Shown piece after piece: positions 1-5,668 of a DNA stretch of 6,319 bases (position 1 is the stretch's first letter; every line of letters begins with the position of its first letter). The notes below the pieces were generated by a model. It saw only the letters and a list, made by a program, of their open reading frames with translations, searched no databases and was not told the origin of the DNA. The translations under genes and the position numbers were made by a program. This DNA comes from Methylacidiphilaceae bacterium UBA1321 (GTDB lineage: Bacteria > Verrucomicrobiota > Verrucomicrobiia > Methylacidiphilales > UBA1321), in the NCBI GenBank assembly GCA_002306945.1, contig DBTH01000195.1, forward strand, positions 1 through 6,319. Direction: 5' to 3'.

Positions 1-143
1 CCGCAGCCGCTGCCGCCCATGATGACGAGGATTTTGCCGTGTTCGAGGGTGAAATTGATGTCGTTGAGCACGACGCGATCGCCGAACTGTTTGGTCAGTT
101 CGCGGACTTCCAGGGCGAGGGTATTTTTCGCGGGCGCGCTCAT
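1..143 (-). CDS. MlaF-type ABC transporter ATP-binding protein, N-terminal fragment
   Basis: This is the first 47 codons of an ABC ATPase, cut by the left window edge. The visible protein begins MSAPAKNTLALEVRELTKQF, then has a first beta-sheet region typical of ABC domains, with F20 in the position of the aromatic A-loop residue. It ends in IMGGSGC, the first part of the Walker A loop; the catalytic lysine lies outside the window. The glycine-rich IMGGSGCGKST form is common in MlaF/MCE-associated ATPases. The ATG (complement of 141-143) overlaps the stop codon of the upstream permease gene in an ATGA arrangement, so translation is probably coupled. In this family the ATPase dimer powers phospholipid transport through an MlaE dimer on the cytoplasmic side of the inner membrane. 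The assignment to MlaF rather than another ABC class rests mainly on the MlaE neighbour. Walker B, signature and switch motifs cannot be seen. Confidence 0.9.
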   Translation of the reverse strand, partial: MSAPAKNTLALEVRELTKQFGDRVVLNDINFTLEHGKILVIMGGSGC

Positions 144-883
144 GTGACGAAGAAAAAGAGGGCGGTCAGGATGGCGTCCATTCCGAGCATGGCCAGCAGG
201 CAGGTGACGACGGAGCGGGTGGTGTTGCGGCCAACGCCTTCGGCGCCGCCGGTGACTTCCATGCCGTAGGAACAGGCGATGGTGCCGACGAGGTAGCCGA
301 AGGTGACGGCTTTAAACAGTCCGGTGAAGAGATCCTTGAAGGTGACGGCCTGGAGGCTGCGGGTGATGTAAAGGAAGGGGTCGATGCCGAGGCTGTTGAC
401 GGCCAGAAGCCAGCCGCCGAGGAGGCCAAGGATTTCGCCAATGATGGTCAGACACGGCATCATGATAATCATGGCCAGGACGCGCGGTACGATGAGGTAG
501 CGGACGGGGTCGATGGCCATGACGTCAAGGGCTTCGATTTCCTCGGAAACTTTCATGGTGCCGAGTTCGGCGGTGATGGAGGAGCCGGAACGGCCGATGA
601 CGACGACAGCGGTGATGAGGGGGCCGATTTCGCGCAGCATGGAGAAGGCGACGAGGTCGGCGACGCGTTCAGTGGCGCCGAGTTGCTCGAGTTGTCCGGC
701 CGATTGCATGGCCAGGACCAGGCCCATAAAAAGGCACGCCAGGCCGACGGTGGGCAGCGAGTTGACGCCGACGTTGACCATCTGCACGAACGTGGCGTAG
801 ACACGAACCGAGCCTCGCCCGGTCAAGGAGCGTCCGATGCTCGATAGTGTGCGTGTTGTAAGGCTCGTGTAAGCAAAAACCAC
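140..883 (-). CDS. mlaE: MlaE-family ABC transporter permease (lipid transport)
   Basis: A 247-residue integral membrane protein, close to the usual MlaE length of about 260. Hydrophobic segments lie at about residues 42-62, 80-97, 136-162, 190-206 and 228-246. The family signature is clear: an IGRSGSSITAELGTM stretch (residues 96-110) runs into KVSEEIEALDVMAIDPVRYL and a VPRVLA motif (132-137). The second hallmark, GAEGVGRNTTRSVV, is at residues 213-226. MlaE/YrbE proteins form the membrane dimer that moves phospholipids between the inner membrane and the periplasmic MCE protein. The start is GTG at 883 (complement); no ATG gives a better N-terminus, and a weak GCAGG lies 7 bases upstream of it. 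The gene sits 18 bases downstream of the STAS gene and overlaps the ATPase gene by 4 bases, so the three are almost certainly one transcript. Family is certain. Substrate and direction of transport are inferred. Confidence 0.95.
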   Translation of the reverse strand: MVFAYTSLTTRTLSSIGRSLTGRGSVRVYATFVQMVNVGVNSLPTVGLACLFMGLVLAMQSAGQLEQLGATERVADLVAFSMLREIGPLITAVVVIGRSGSSITAELGTMKVSEEIEALDVMAIDPVRYLIVPRVLAMIIMMPCLTIIGEILGLLGGWLLAVNSLGIDPFLYITRSLQAVTFKDLFTGLFKAVTFGYLVGTIACSYGMEVTGGAEGVGRNTTRSVVTCLLAMLGMDAILTALFFFVT

Positions 884-901
884 AGCGAGGCCTGCCCTTT
901 A

Positions 902-1240
902 TTATGCGTTCAAGGCCTTGAGGGCCGAACTATTGTCGGAGTGGAGGGAAAAAATCTGTTCCAGCCGGACGATTTCGAAAACGTTGCGCACGCGCGGGCT
1001 GAGGCCGCTGATGGCGAGTTTGCCGCCGAAGGGTTGGGCTGCCTGGAAGTATTCGATAAGGGTGGCCAACCCGGAGGAGTCGATGTAGCTGACGCCAGTG
1101 AAGTCGAGAAGGAGTTTGGCGCATTTGCCGGAACTCTTGATCTTGAGAAATTCACGAAGCTTGGGCGAAGACTCGAGATCAATGTCGCCCTTGATGCTGA
1201 CAACCGGGATTGAACCCTCAATGCTTTCGCTGATTTCCAT
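902..1240 (-). CDS. STAS-domain protein (MlaB-like or anti-sigma factor antagonist type)
   Basis: A 112-residue single-domain STAS protein. It has the expected N-terminal strand pair (VVSIKGDIDLESS, residues 13-25), a LLLDF strand (43-47), then YIDSSGLATLIEYF (52-65), the conserved loop and helix of SpoIIAA-like proteins. D54-S55-S56-G57 matches the motif in which SpoIIAA is phosphorylated on the second serine, so S56 is the likely site if this protein is phosphorylated. In E. coli the STAS protein MlaB binds and stabilises the MlaF ATPase. Location immediately before mlaE suggests the same role here, but the sequence also fits an anti-sigma antagonist, and no kinase or sigma factor gene is nearby. 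The ATG at 1238-1240 has no recognisable Shine-Dalgarno sequence (the 20 bases upstream read TTCTTGTTACCTCTAGCAAC on this strand). It is the first gene of the operon. Confidence 0.9.
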   Translation of the reverse strand: MEISESIEGSIPVVSIKGDIDLESSPKLREFLKIKSSGKCAKLLLDFTGVSYIDSSGLATLIEYFQAAQPFGGKLAISGLSPRVRNVFEIVRLEQIFSLHSDNSSALKALNA

Positions 1241-1416
1241 GTTGCTAGAGGTAACAAGAATTCGTCTGGTGAAAAGCTTTTTCTACGAACGGGAAGTAAA
1301 CGATATTAACGAAATATGAGGCGAAAGTGCGACATAATGAGTGCGCTTGATCAATAGGGCGAGTCAGTTGTCCAATGCGTTGTTGTGTTTTTCGCCAGTG
1401 TTTGACCGGATGCTGT
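1241..1416. other. Intergenic gap between TMTC-like gene and Mla-type operon
   Basis: A 176-base gap between two genes on the minus strand. It is visibly more AT-rich than the genes around it, especially at 1275-1345, as expected for an operon leader. It probably holds the promoter of the STAS-mlaE-mlaF operon, but I could not find a -35/-10 pair with acceptable spacing. A short stem, CCGGT/ACTGG with one G-U pair and loop CAAAC, lies at 1395-1409 just after the end of the TMTC-like gene. It lacks a following U-run, so I do not call it a terminator. No small gene is supported here. Confidence 0.5.
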
Positions 1417-3696
1417 TCAATATTTATCCCGGAGCCGGGGTGGGATCGGCAGCAAGTCGAGTGGGCAATCGTAGGCGGTGGCGGCTTTCTTGCGGAAGTC
1501 CATCGCTTCCTCGATGCGGATGGTGTCGAGCAGTAATTGATAGGTTTCAGCGCAGGCAATCACGAGGTGGCGTTTGACGACGGGGTTGTCCTTGAGGAGG
1601 GTGACGCTGCCGTTGGGCATGGGGCGCAGGGCGGGCTGCTCGGGGCTGAGTACGGCGTAGGCCCGTTGGAGGTTCTCCCAGGATTGTTTGGAGGAGGGGT
1701 CGAACAGGAGGCTGCGAATCCAGTAGATGGCGGCGCGGTCGAGGTTGTTGCGGCGGGCGTAGATTTCCGCCAGGAGGATGTTGGCCCGGGTGGAGAAGGG
1801 GTTGAGGCGAAGGTTGTATTTGGCGGCTTCTTCGGCATCGTCGAGGCGGTTGAGTCCGAGGAAGACGGCGGTGCGCAATTCGTAGACGGTGGGGTTGCCG
1901 ACGTCGCGGATGTTTTCTGGAGCAACGCCGAGGCGGATAAATTTGGCTCGCGAGGCTCCGTTGGCGTAATGGTCGACTTCCATGGCCTTGTCGAGTGTGA
2001 TGAGGGCCTTGTTGAAGAAGACGTTGGCTTCGTCGGGTGCGTTGCGGCTCAGGCACATTTCAGCCTTGCGGGCGTAGTGGAAGGCCATGTTGATGTAGAG
2101 GGTGTTGTCCTTGCGGGGCAGGGAAAGTTGCGGGTGTTCGAGGACGTAGACGCCGCGTTCGGCGACTTTGATGGCGATGTCGACTCCAGCTTCGGTTCCA
2201 AGGCCGACGAAGTAGTTGGAGAAACCCTTGTAGGTCTTGAAGCTCTTCGGGCAGGCTTGGACGGCGCTCGACCAGAGTTTGTACTCGCTGCTCCAGTCGT
2301 CGTTGCGCAGGAAGGTGCGGAAACCCAAGGCTGCGAAAATAATGACCGGGAACGCGAAGCTGAGGATCAGGAGTGAGGTCTTGGGTGGTTGGATCAGGCC
2401 GGCGATCCATCCGCGGAAGCGTTCCAGTCCCATGCCTGCGATGAGGGCGAAGCCGAAGAAGGGCAGGTAGAGCAGGCGTTCGCCCTTGATGCTGCCGATG
2501 GTAATGGGGAGATTGGAGACGGGGAAGATGGCGACGGCAAACCAGAGGATGCCCAGAGTGACGAGCGGGTATTTTTTGCGCGAGGCCCAGGCTAGGACGA
2601 AGAGGGAGAGGATGAGGACGATGGCGATGTAGGCCTGAAGATTTTCATGCCACGCGGCGTCGGAGTTGAAGAGGGGAATCTGGTTGTACGACCAGTCGCA
2701 GGACAGGACAGAGGGCCAGATGAGCATGCCGCAATATTGGCCCAGAACCTTGAGAGCGGTCATGCGGCCTTCGATGAAACCGGAGATTTCAATGGGGTTG
2801 TCGACAAACGGATTTCCGTAGGTCGGCGAGGTGGTCATCATCCAGTAGCGGCAGCCGACGAAGGTGAGCAGGGCCGGAACGATGAAGAGGTAGCCGGGCA
2901 GGAGGGTGCGCAGGCGGGCTCTCCAGGGAAGGGAGGGGAGGGATTTGGGGAGTGGATCGCCGCCGATGTTGTAGCGATAGAGCCAGTCGTAGAAGAACAT
3001 GGCTGGGAGGATCATGACTCCGCTCTCCTTGCTGAGGACGCCGAGGATGGAGAAGACGGTCAGTCCGAGAAGCCACTGGAGTTTTTTTTGTCCGGTGACT
3101 TTGGTACTGTGGATATAGCAGAGGGTTCCCGACAGGACGAAGAGGGTGACCAGCAGGTCGGCGCGTCCGACGATATTGGCGACGGCCTCCGTTGCAATGG
3201 GGTGCAGTCCGTAGATGGCGGCGGCCCAATAGCCGACCATGCGGCGGGTTCCCATCTGGCGCAGGACGGCGTAAACCAGCCAGACGTTGCAGAGGTGGAG
3301 GAGGAAATTGGTGAGGTGATAACCGAAGGGTTGTTCCTGACAGCCGAACACCGAGTAGTTGATCATGTAGGTCAACGTGGTGATGGGGCGGAAAAGATCG
3401 GAGGCGAGCGTGGGCCACCAGTAATCTTTGGAGAAGATCGCCGCGACGTGATCCCAATCGGCGCCCCGAAGGCGGGTGTCCATGAGGATGATCTGCTGGT
3501 TGTCGAGGAGGAAGGGGCCTTCAAAGGAATCGGAGTAAGCCATCAGCAGGGTGAGGAAAAGCAAAATGCCCAGGCCGATGCGAAGCCAGACTTGTTGCAA
3601 GTCCGGTGCAGAGCCGGTAGAGGTAGGGGCGGGAGCGGATTCCGCCAAGCTGCGGGAAAAGGACTGGTTGCGTTTGGAGTTTTTGGACTTACCCAT
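1417..3696 (-). CDS. TMTC-like GT-C family membrane glycosyltransferase with C-terminal TPRs
   Basis: A 759-residue polytopic membrane protein. After a basic, Ser-rich N-terminus come about ten to twelve hydrophobic segments between residues 36 and 461, then a soluble C-terminal half. Landmarks match animal TMTC O-mannosyltransferases and bacterial relatives: LFRPITTLTYMINY (101-114), GYHLTNFLLHLCNVWLVY (125-142), HPIATEAVANIVGRADLL (165-182), LSKESG (221-226), LIWPSVLSCDWSYNQIPL (325-342, the DUF1736 region) and FPVSNLPITIG with ERLLYLP (391-412). TPR-like helices follow, clearest at 617-682 and weaker around 533-575. GT-C enzymes move a sugar from a lipid carrier to an acceptor on the outer face of the membrane. 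Here that would be a periplasmic protein, which is inferred. The first loop has D65-N66 where two adjacent acidic residues are usual. The ATG at 3694-3696 lacks a Shine-Dalgarno. The gene is transcribed divergently from the kinase gene and appears monocistronic. Family is fairly sure; sugar and acceptor are unknown. Confidence 0.85.
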   Translation of the reverse strand: MGKSKNSKRNQSFSRSLAESAPAPTSTGSAPDLQQVWLRIGLGILLFLTLLMAYSDSFEGPFLLDNQQIILMDTRLRGADWDHVAAIFSKDYWWPTLASDLFRPITTLTYMINYSVFGCQEQPFGYHLTNFLLHLCNVWLVYAVLRQMGTRRMVGYWAAAIYGLHPIATEAVANIVGRADLLVTLFVLSGTLCYIHSTKVTGQKKLQWLLGLTVFSILGVLSKESGVMILPAMFFYDWLYRYNIGGDPLPKSLPSLPWRARLRTLLPGYLFIVPALLTFVGCRYWMMTTSPTYGNPFVDNPIEISGFIEGRMTALKVLGQYCGMLIWPSVLSCDWSYNQIPLFNSDAAWHENLQAYIAIVLILSLFVLAWASRKKYPLVTLGILWFAVAIFPVSNLPITIGSIKGERLLYLPFFGFALIAGMGLERFRGWIAGLIQPPKTSLLILSFAFPVIIFAALGFRTFLRNDDWSSEYKLWSSAVQACPKSFKTYKGFSNYFVGLGTEAGVDIAIKVAERGVYVLEHPQLSLPRKDNTLYINMAFHYARKAEMCLSRNAPDEANVFFNKALITLDKAMEVDHYANGASRAKFIRLGVAPENIRDVGNPTVYELRTAVFLGLNRLDDAEEAAKYNLRLNPFSTRANILLAEIYARRNNLDRAAIYWIRSLLFDPSSKQSWENLQRAYAVLSPEQPALRPMPNGSVTLLKDNPVVKRHLVIACAETYQLLLDTIRIEEAMDFRKKAATAYDCPLDLLPIPPRLRDKY

Positions 3697-3903
3697 GGTC
3701 TGCGAAAGTAAGGTGCTTGTTGGGAACGGTCAAGACAGCAGACATATTGAAACGCGATATTTTGAAGCGCAAGGATGGAAGCGGCAATTTTTTACATTTC
3801 AACTCACTTATCCACCTGAGTTCCATAGCGCTGGACTGGCATCGCCGCTGTCACCGAAACGTTACTTGTCAGAACCCGTAAATCGCGGCGATGATAAAAG
3901 GTC
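3697..3903. other. Divergent intergenic region
   Basis: A 207-base region between the divergent TMTC-like gene and the histidine kinase gene, so it should hold both promoters. It has AT-rich patches at 3741-3765 and 3785-3812. I found only poor promoter matches in either direction, and no clear operator-type inverted repeat. No small coding region is convincing here. A short overlapping reading frame at 3551-3973 on the plus strand is an antisense shadow of the neighbouring gene at its left end. Confidence 0.5.
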
Positions 3904-5235
3904 ATGTTGGGCACTTCAAATCCTCGGGCATCGGTCAACTGGATGGATTATGCCCAGCCGGGATTGGCGTTGAGTGGGGAATCGCTGCTGGAAGATGTGC
4001 ATCAGGCGATGTTGCAGGGTGGGATGGATTTTGCGGTGGTCATCGACGAGGAACGGCATGTTTTGGCCCTGGCATCCTTCAAGCGGATTGCCTCCGTGCT
4101 TAGCGCAAAATACGGACAGGCCTTGTTTTCGCGACGGCAACTCGGGGCGACGCGCGTGCACAGCCGGATTGTGGGGGCCGCCCAGAAGAATGACGAGGAC
4201 GGTTATCTCTCAGTGGTCACGCCGCTCAAGCATACGATCATCCTCCATCCCGAGGACGACTTTTTCGAGGCGCAACGCAGGTACGAGTTGCGTCCGGTGG
4301 AAAACCATTTCGACGACATCATCCTGGTTGACCGCGAGAACCGTTACGCCGGGCTGCTGCCGGTGCGGGAGTTCAACCGTTTGCAGCACCAGATGTTGCT
4401 CTGGCAGGAATCCGAACTGGTCGAGCGTAATCACAAGCTGGAGCGCACGCTGGAGGAATTGTCCCGCACTCAGGAGGAACTCATTACTGCGGCCAAGATG
4501 GCGTCGCTGGGCGAACTGGTGGCCGGGATCACTCACGAGATGAATACGCCTTTGGGCATCCTGTTGAGTTCGCACGAGATGATTGGGAGCCTGGCCGATC
4601 AGATGCGCGGTGAATCAGGAGCGGATAAGGTCGGCAGCCGATACGCCCGGTTGATCCGGGGCAATATTGAGCTGGGCCGCGAATCCGGTGAACGTCTCTC
4701 GAGCACGATCGAATCGTTGCGGCTCTTCGGTAAGGGCGACAGCGAAACGCCTCAGCAGGGCGATTTAATCGCGATGATCGAAGGGACGCTGGTTCTGCTG
4801 GCCAATCAAATCGACAAGGGCGTGCGTATCGAAAAGGACTACCCGGCCGCTGGAACGGCGTTCTTGCTTTGCCATGCGGGTCAATTGAGTCAGGTCTTCG
4901 CGCACATCCTGTCCAATGCGATCCAGGCGATGAAGGGCAGCGGGCAGATTACCCTTTCTGTTCGCCGTTCGGACAACGACTGGCAATTGCGTATCCACGA
5001 CAGCGGGCCGGGAATTTCTCCCGAAATCCTGTCCCGGATTTTTGATCCCGGTTTTACGACCAAAGGTGTTGGCGTGGGAACTGGTCTCGGGTTGTCGATT
5101 TCAAAGAAAATCATCGAAATGAATCATAAGGGAAAAATCAGGGCGGAGAATCATCCCGACGGTGGCGCGGTGTTTTGCATCGATCTGCCCATCCGGGTCG
5201 AGATGCTCTCAGGGGAAAGAAGGGTGGCGGCGTGA
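3904..5235 (+). CDS. Soluble sensor histidine kinase with N-terminal CBS-like domains
   Basis: A 443-residue kinase with no membrane segment or signal peptide, so it should sense a cytoplasmic signal. Residues about 25-75 and 115-165 look like a CBS pair: each has a strand such as FAVVIDEERHVLAL or IILVDRENRYAGLL followed by a helix. CBS pairs often bind adenine nucleotides. A likely coiled coil (165-200) leads into the dimerisation helix with the H-box H211-E-M-N-T-P. The ATPase domain has the N-box with N338 (LSNAIQAM), the G1 box DSGPG (366-370), IFDPGFTTK (379-387) and the G2 box GTGLGLS (392-398), so all catalytic motifs are intact. The start is uncertain: ATG at 3904 has AAAAGG only 2 bases upstream, TTG at 3907 would have better spacing, and M14 (3943) has no site. 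The stop overlaps the response regulator start by 4 bases, making these two partners. The CBS call is by pattern and less sure than the kinase. Confidence 0.93.
   Translation: MLGTSNPRASVNWMDYAQPGLALSGESLLEDVHQAMLQGGMDFAVVIDEERHVLALASFKRIASVLSAKYGQALFSRRQLGATRVHSRIVGAAQKNDEDGYLSVVTPLKHTIILHPEDDFFEAQRRYELRPVENHFDDIILVDRENRYAGLLPVREFNRLQHQMLLWQESELVERNHKLERTLEELSRTQEELITAAKMASLGELVAGITHEMNTPLGILLSSHEMIGSLADQMRGESGADKVGSRYARLIRGNIELGRESGERLSSTIESLRLFGKGDSETPQQGDLIAMIEGTLVLLANQIDKGVRIEKDYPAAGTAFLLCHAGQLSQVFAHILSNAIQAMKGSGQITLSVRRSDNDWQLRIHDSGPGISPEILSRIFDPGFTTKGVGVGTGLGLSISKKIIEMNHKGKIRAENHPDGGAVFCIDLPIRVEMLSGERRVAA
5218..5224 (+). promoter_or_regulatory. Ribosome binding site supporting the GTG start of the response regulator
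   Basis: The sequence AGAAGGG ends 7 bases before the GTG at 5232. It lies inside the last codons of the kinase gene. It favours GTG 5232 over the upstream in-frame ATG at 5175, which would add 19 residues that are just the kinase gene's tail read in another frame. Confidence 0.6.
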
Positions 5236-5627
5236 GTGATGAAGTGACAATTCTGGTGGTCGACGACGAACCGATGATGACCGATGTCATCCGGATGATG
5301 CTCTCACTTTATCTGAAGATCGATCCGTTGGTGACCAATTCTCCGCACGAGGCGCTCCAGATCATGTCGAGCCGGCCGGTGTCGTTGTTGATTACCGATT
5401 ATTATATGCCGGATATGAATGGACTGGAACTCATCAAGAACGCGCGCGGCCTGCAATTGTCGTTCCCGATCATTGTGCTGACCGGTTACTACGACAACCC
5501 GGAGTTGAAACGCGGCGGCGCGGCCTTCGGGGCCTACGAGATTGTCCAGAAACCGTGGAGTAATACACGCCTCGTTGAACGCATCCGGTCGTTGCTGAAG
5601 GGGGATGTTCTAGGTGCGAAGTTCTAG
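5232..5627 (+). CDS. Single-domain response regulator (receiver domain only)
   Basis: A 131-residue protein from GTG 5232, consisting almost entirely of one receiver domain. Acidic pocket residues are D11 and D12 (VVDDEP), the phosphoacceptor is D56 (LLITDYYMPDMNGLEL), the switch residue is T84 (VLTGYY) and the conserved lysine is K107 (QKPW). The position three before the lysine, aromatic in CheY, is I104 here. No DNA-binding, cyclase, HD-GYP or other output domain follows; the protein ends about 10 residues after the last helix. It should be phosphorylated by the histidine kinase encoded just upstream, with which it shares a GTGA start/stop overlap, and act through protein contacts or as a phosphotransfer intermediate. 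The KPW motif resembles receivers of the RpfG/NtrC-like type. The last few codons (GAKF) lie in a repeat-derived inverted sequence, so the C-terminal tail may not be ancestral. Confidence 0.93.
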   Translation: MSDEVTILVVDDEPMMTDVIRMMLSLYLKIDPLVTNSPHEALQIMSSRPVSLLITDYYMPDMNGLELIKNARGLQLSFPIIVLTGYYDNPELKRGGAAFGAYEIVQKPWSNTRLVERIRSLLKGDVLGAKF

Positions 5628-5652
5628 CCTCCAAACTTGGTACTTCGTACCT
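5612..5652. repeat. Imperfect inverted repeat, possible hairpin between convergent genes
   Basis: AGGTGCGAAGT (5612-5622) and ACTTCGTACCT (5642-5652) are reverse complements over 11 bases with one exception, which is a G-U pair in plus-strand RNA. They flank a 19-base loop. The left arm is inside the last codons of the response regulator gene, and the right arm is made of the tandem heptamers. A shorter perfect palindrome, GGTAC-TTC-GTACC, lies at 5639-5651 and would compete with it. There is no U-run on either strand, so a standard intrinsic terminator is not supported. A role in ending or protecting the convergent transcripts is possible but inferred. Confidence 0.55.
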
Positions 5653-5668
5653 CGTACTCGATACTTTC
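5634..5668. repeat. Degenerate 7-base tandem repeat
   Basis: Four consecutive imperfect heptamers, TACTTCG, TACCTCG, TACTCGA and TACTTTC, run from 5641 to 5668. A fifth, more diverged unit, AACTTGG, precedes them at 5634. Together they fill most of the 41-base gap between the convergent response regulator and CoaB-like genes and stop exactly at the CoaB-like stop codon. The TAC spacing of 7 is regular in all four good copies. The heptamer style resembles dispersed intergenic repeats seen in some bacterial genomes, but whether this is one member of such a family can only be judged from the rest of the genome. Confidence 0.6.

Noticed and set aside
1395..1409. Short hairpin after the TMTC-like gene as a terminator
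   Set aside because: The stem is only five pairs including a G-U, and no U-run follows on the transcribed strand.
1537..2376. A 279-codon open frame on the plus strand
   Set aside because: Antisense to the same TMTC-like gene; Gly/Val/Glu/Asp-rich with no recognisable domain.
2647..3711. A 354-codon open frame on the plus strand
   Set aside because: It lies fully antisense to the TMTC-like gene, whose protein has clear family motifs. The translation is low-complexity, rich in Gly, Glu, Asp and Val, as expected from the reverse of GC-rich codons.
3705..3733. Possible minus-strand promoter for the TMTC-like gene: TTGACC, 17-base spacer, TACTTT
   Set aside because: The -35 match is good but the -10 agrees at only three of six positions. 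It would start transcription almost at the ATG, giving a leaderless message. That would fit the missing Shine-Dalgarno, but the evidence is too thin.
3866..3897. Possible plus-strand promoter for the kinase: TTGTCA and TGATAA
   Set aside because: The spacer is 20 bases, and the -10 would sit only 6 bases before the ATG at 3904. It would only make sense if translation began at M14 (3943).
5175..5231. Upstream ATG start for the response regulator, adding 19 residues
   Set aside because: The extra residues precede the normal first strand of a receiver and are the kinase gene's 3' end in another frame. GTG 5232 has a well-spaced ribosome binding site and a 4-base overlap.
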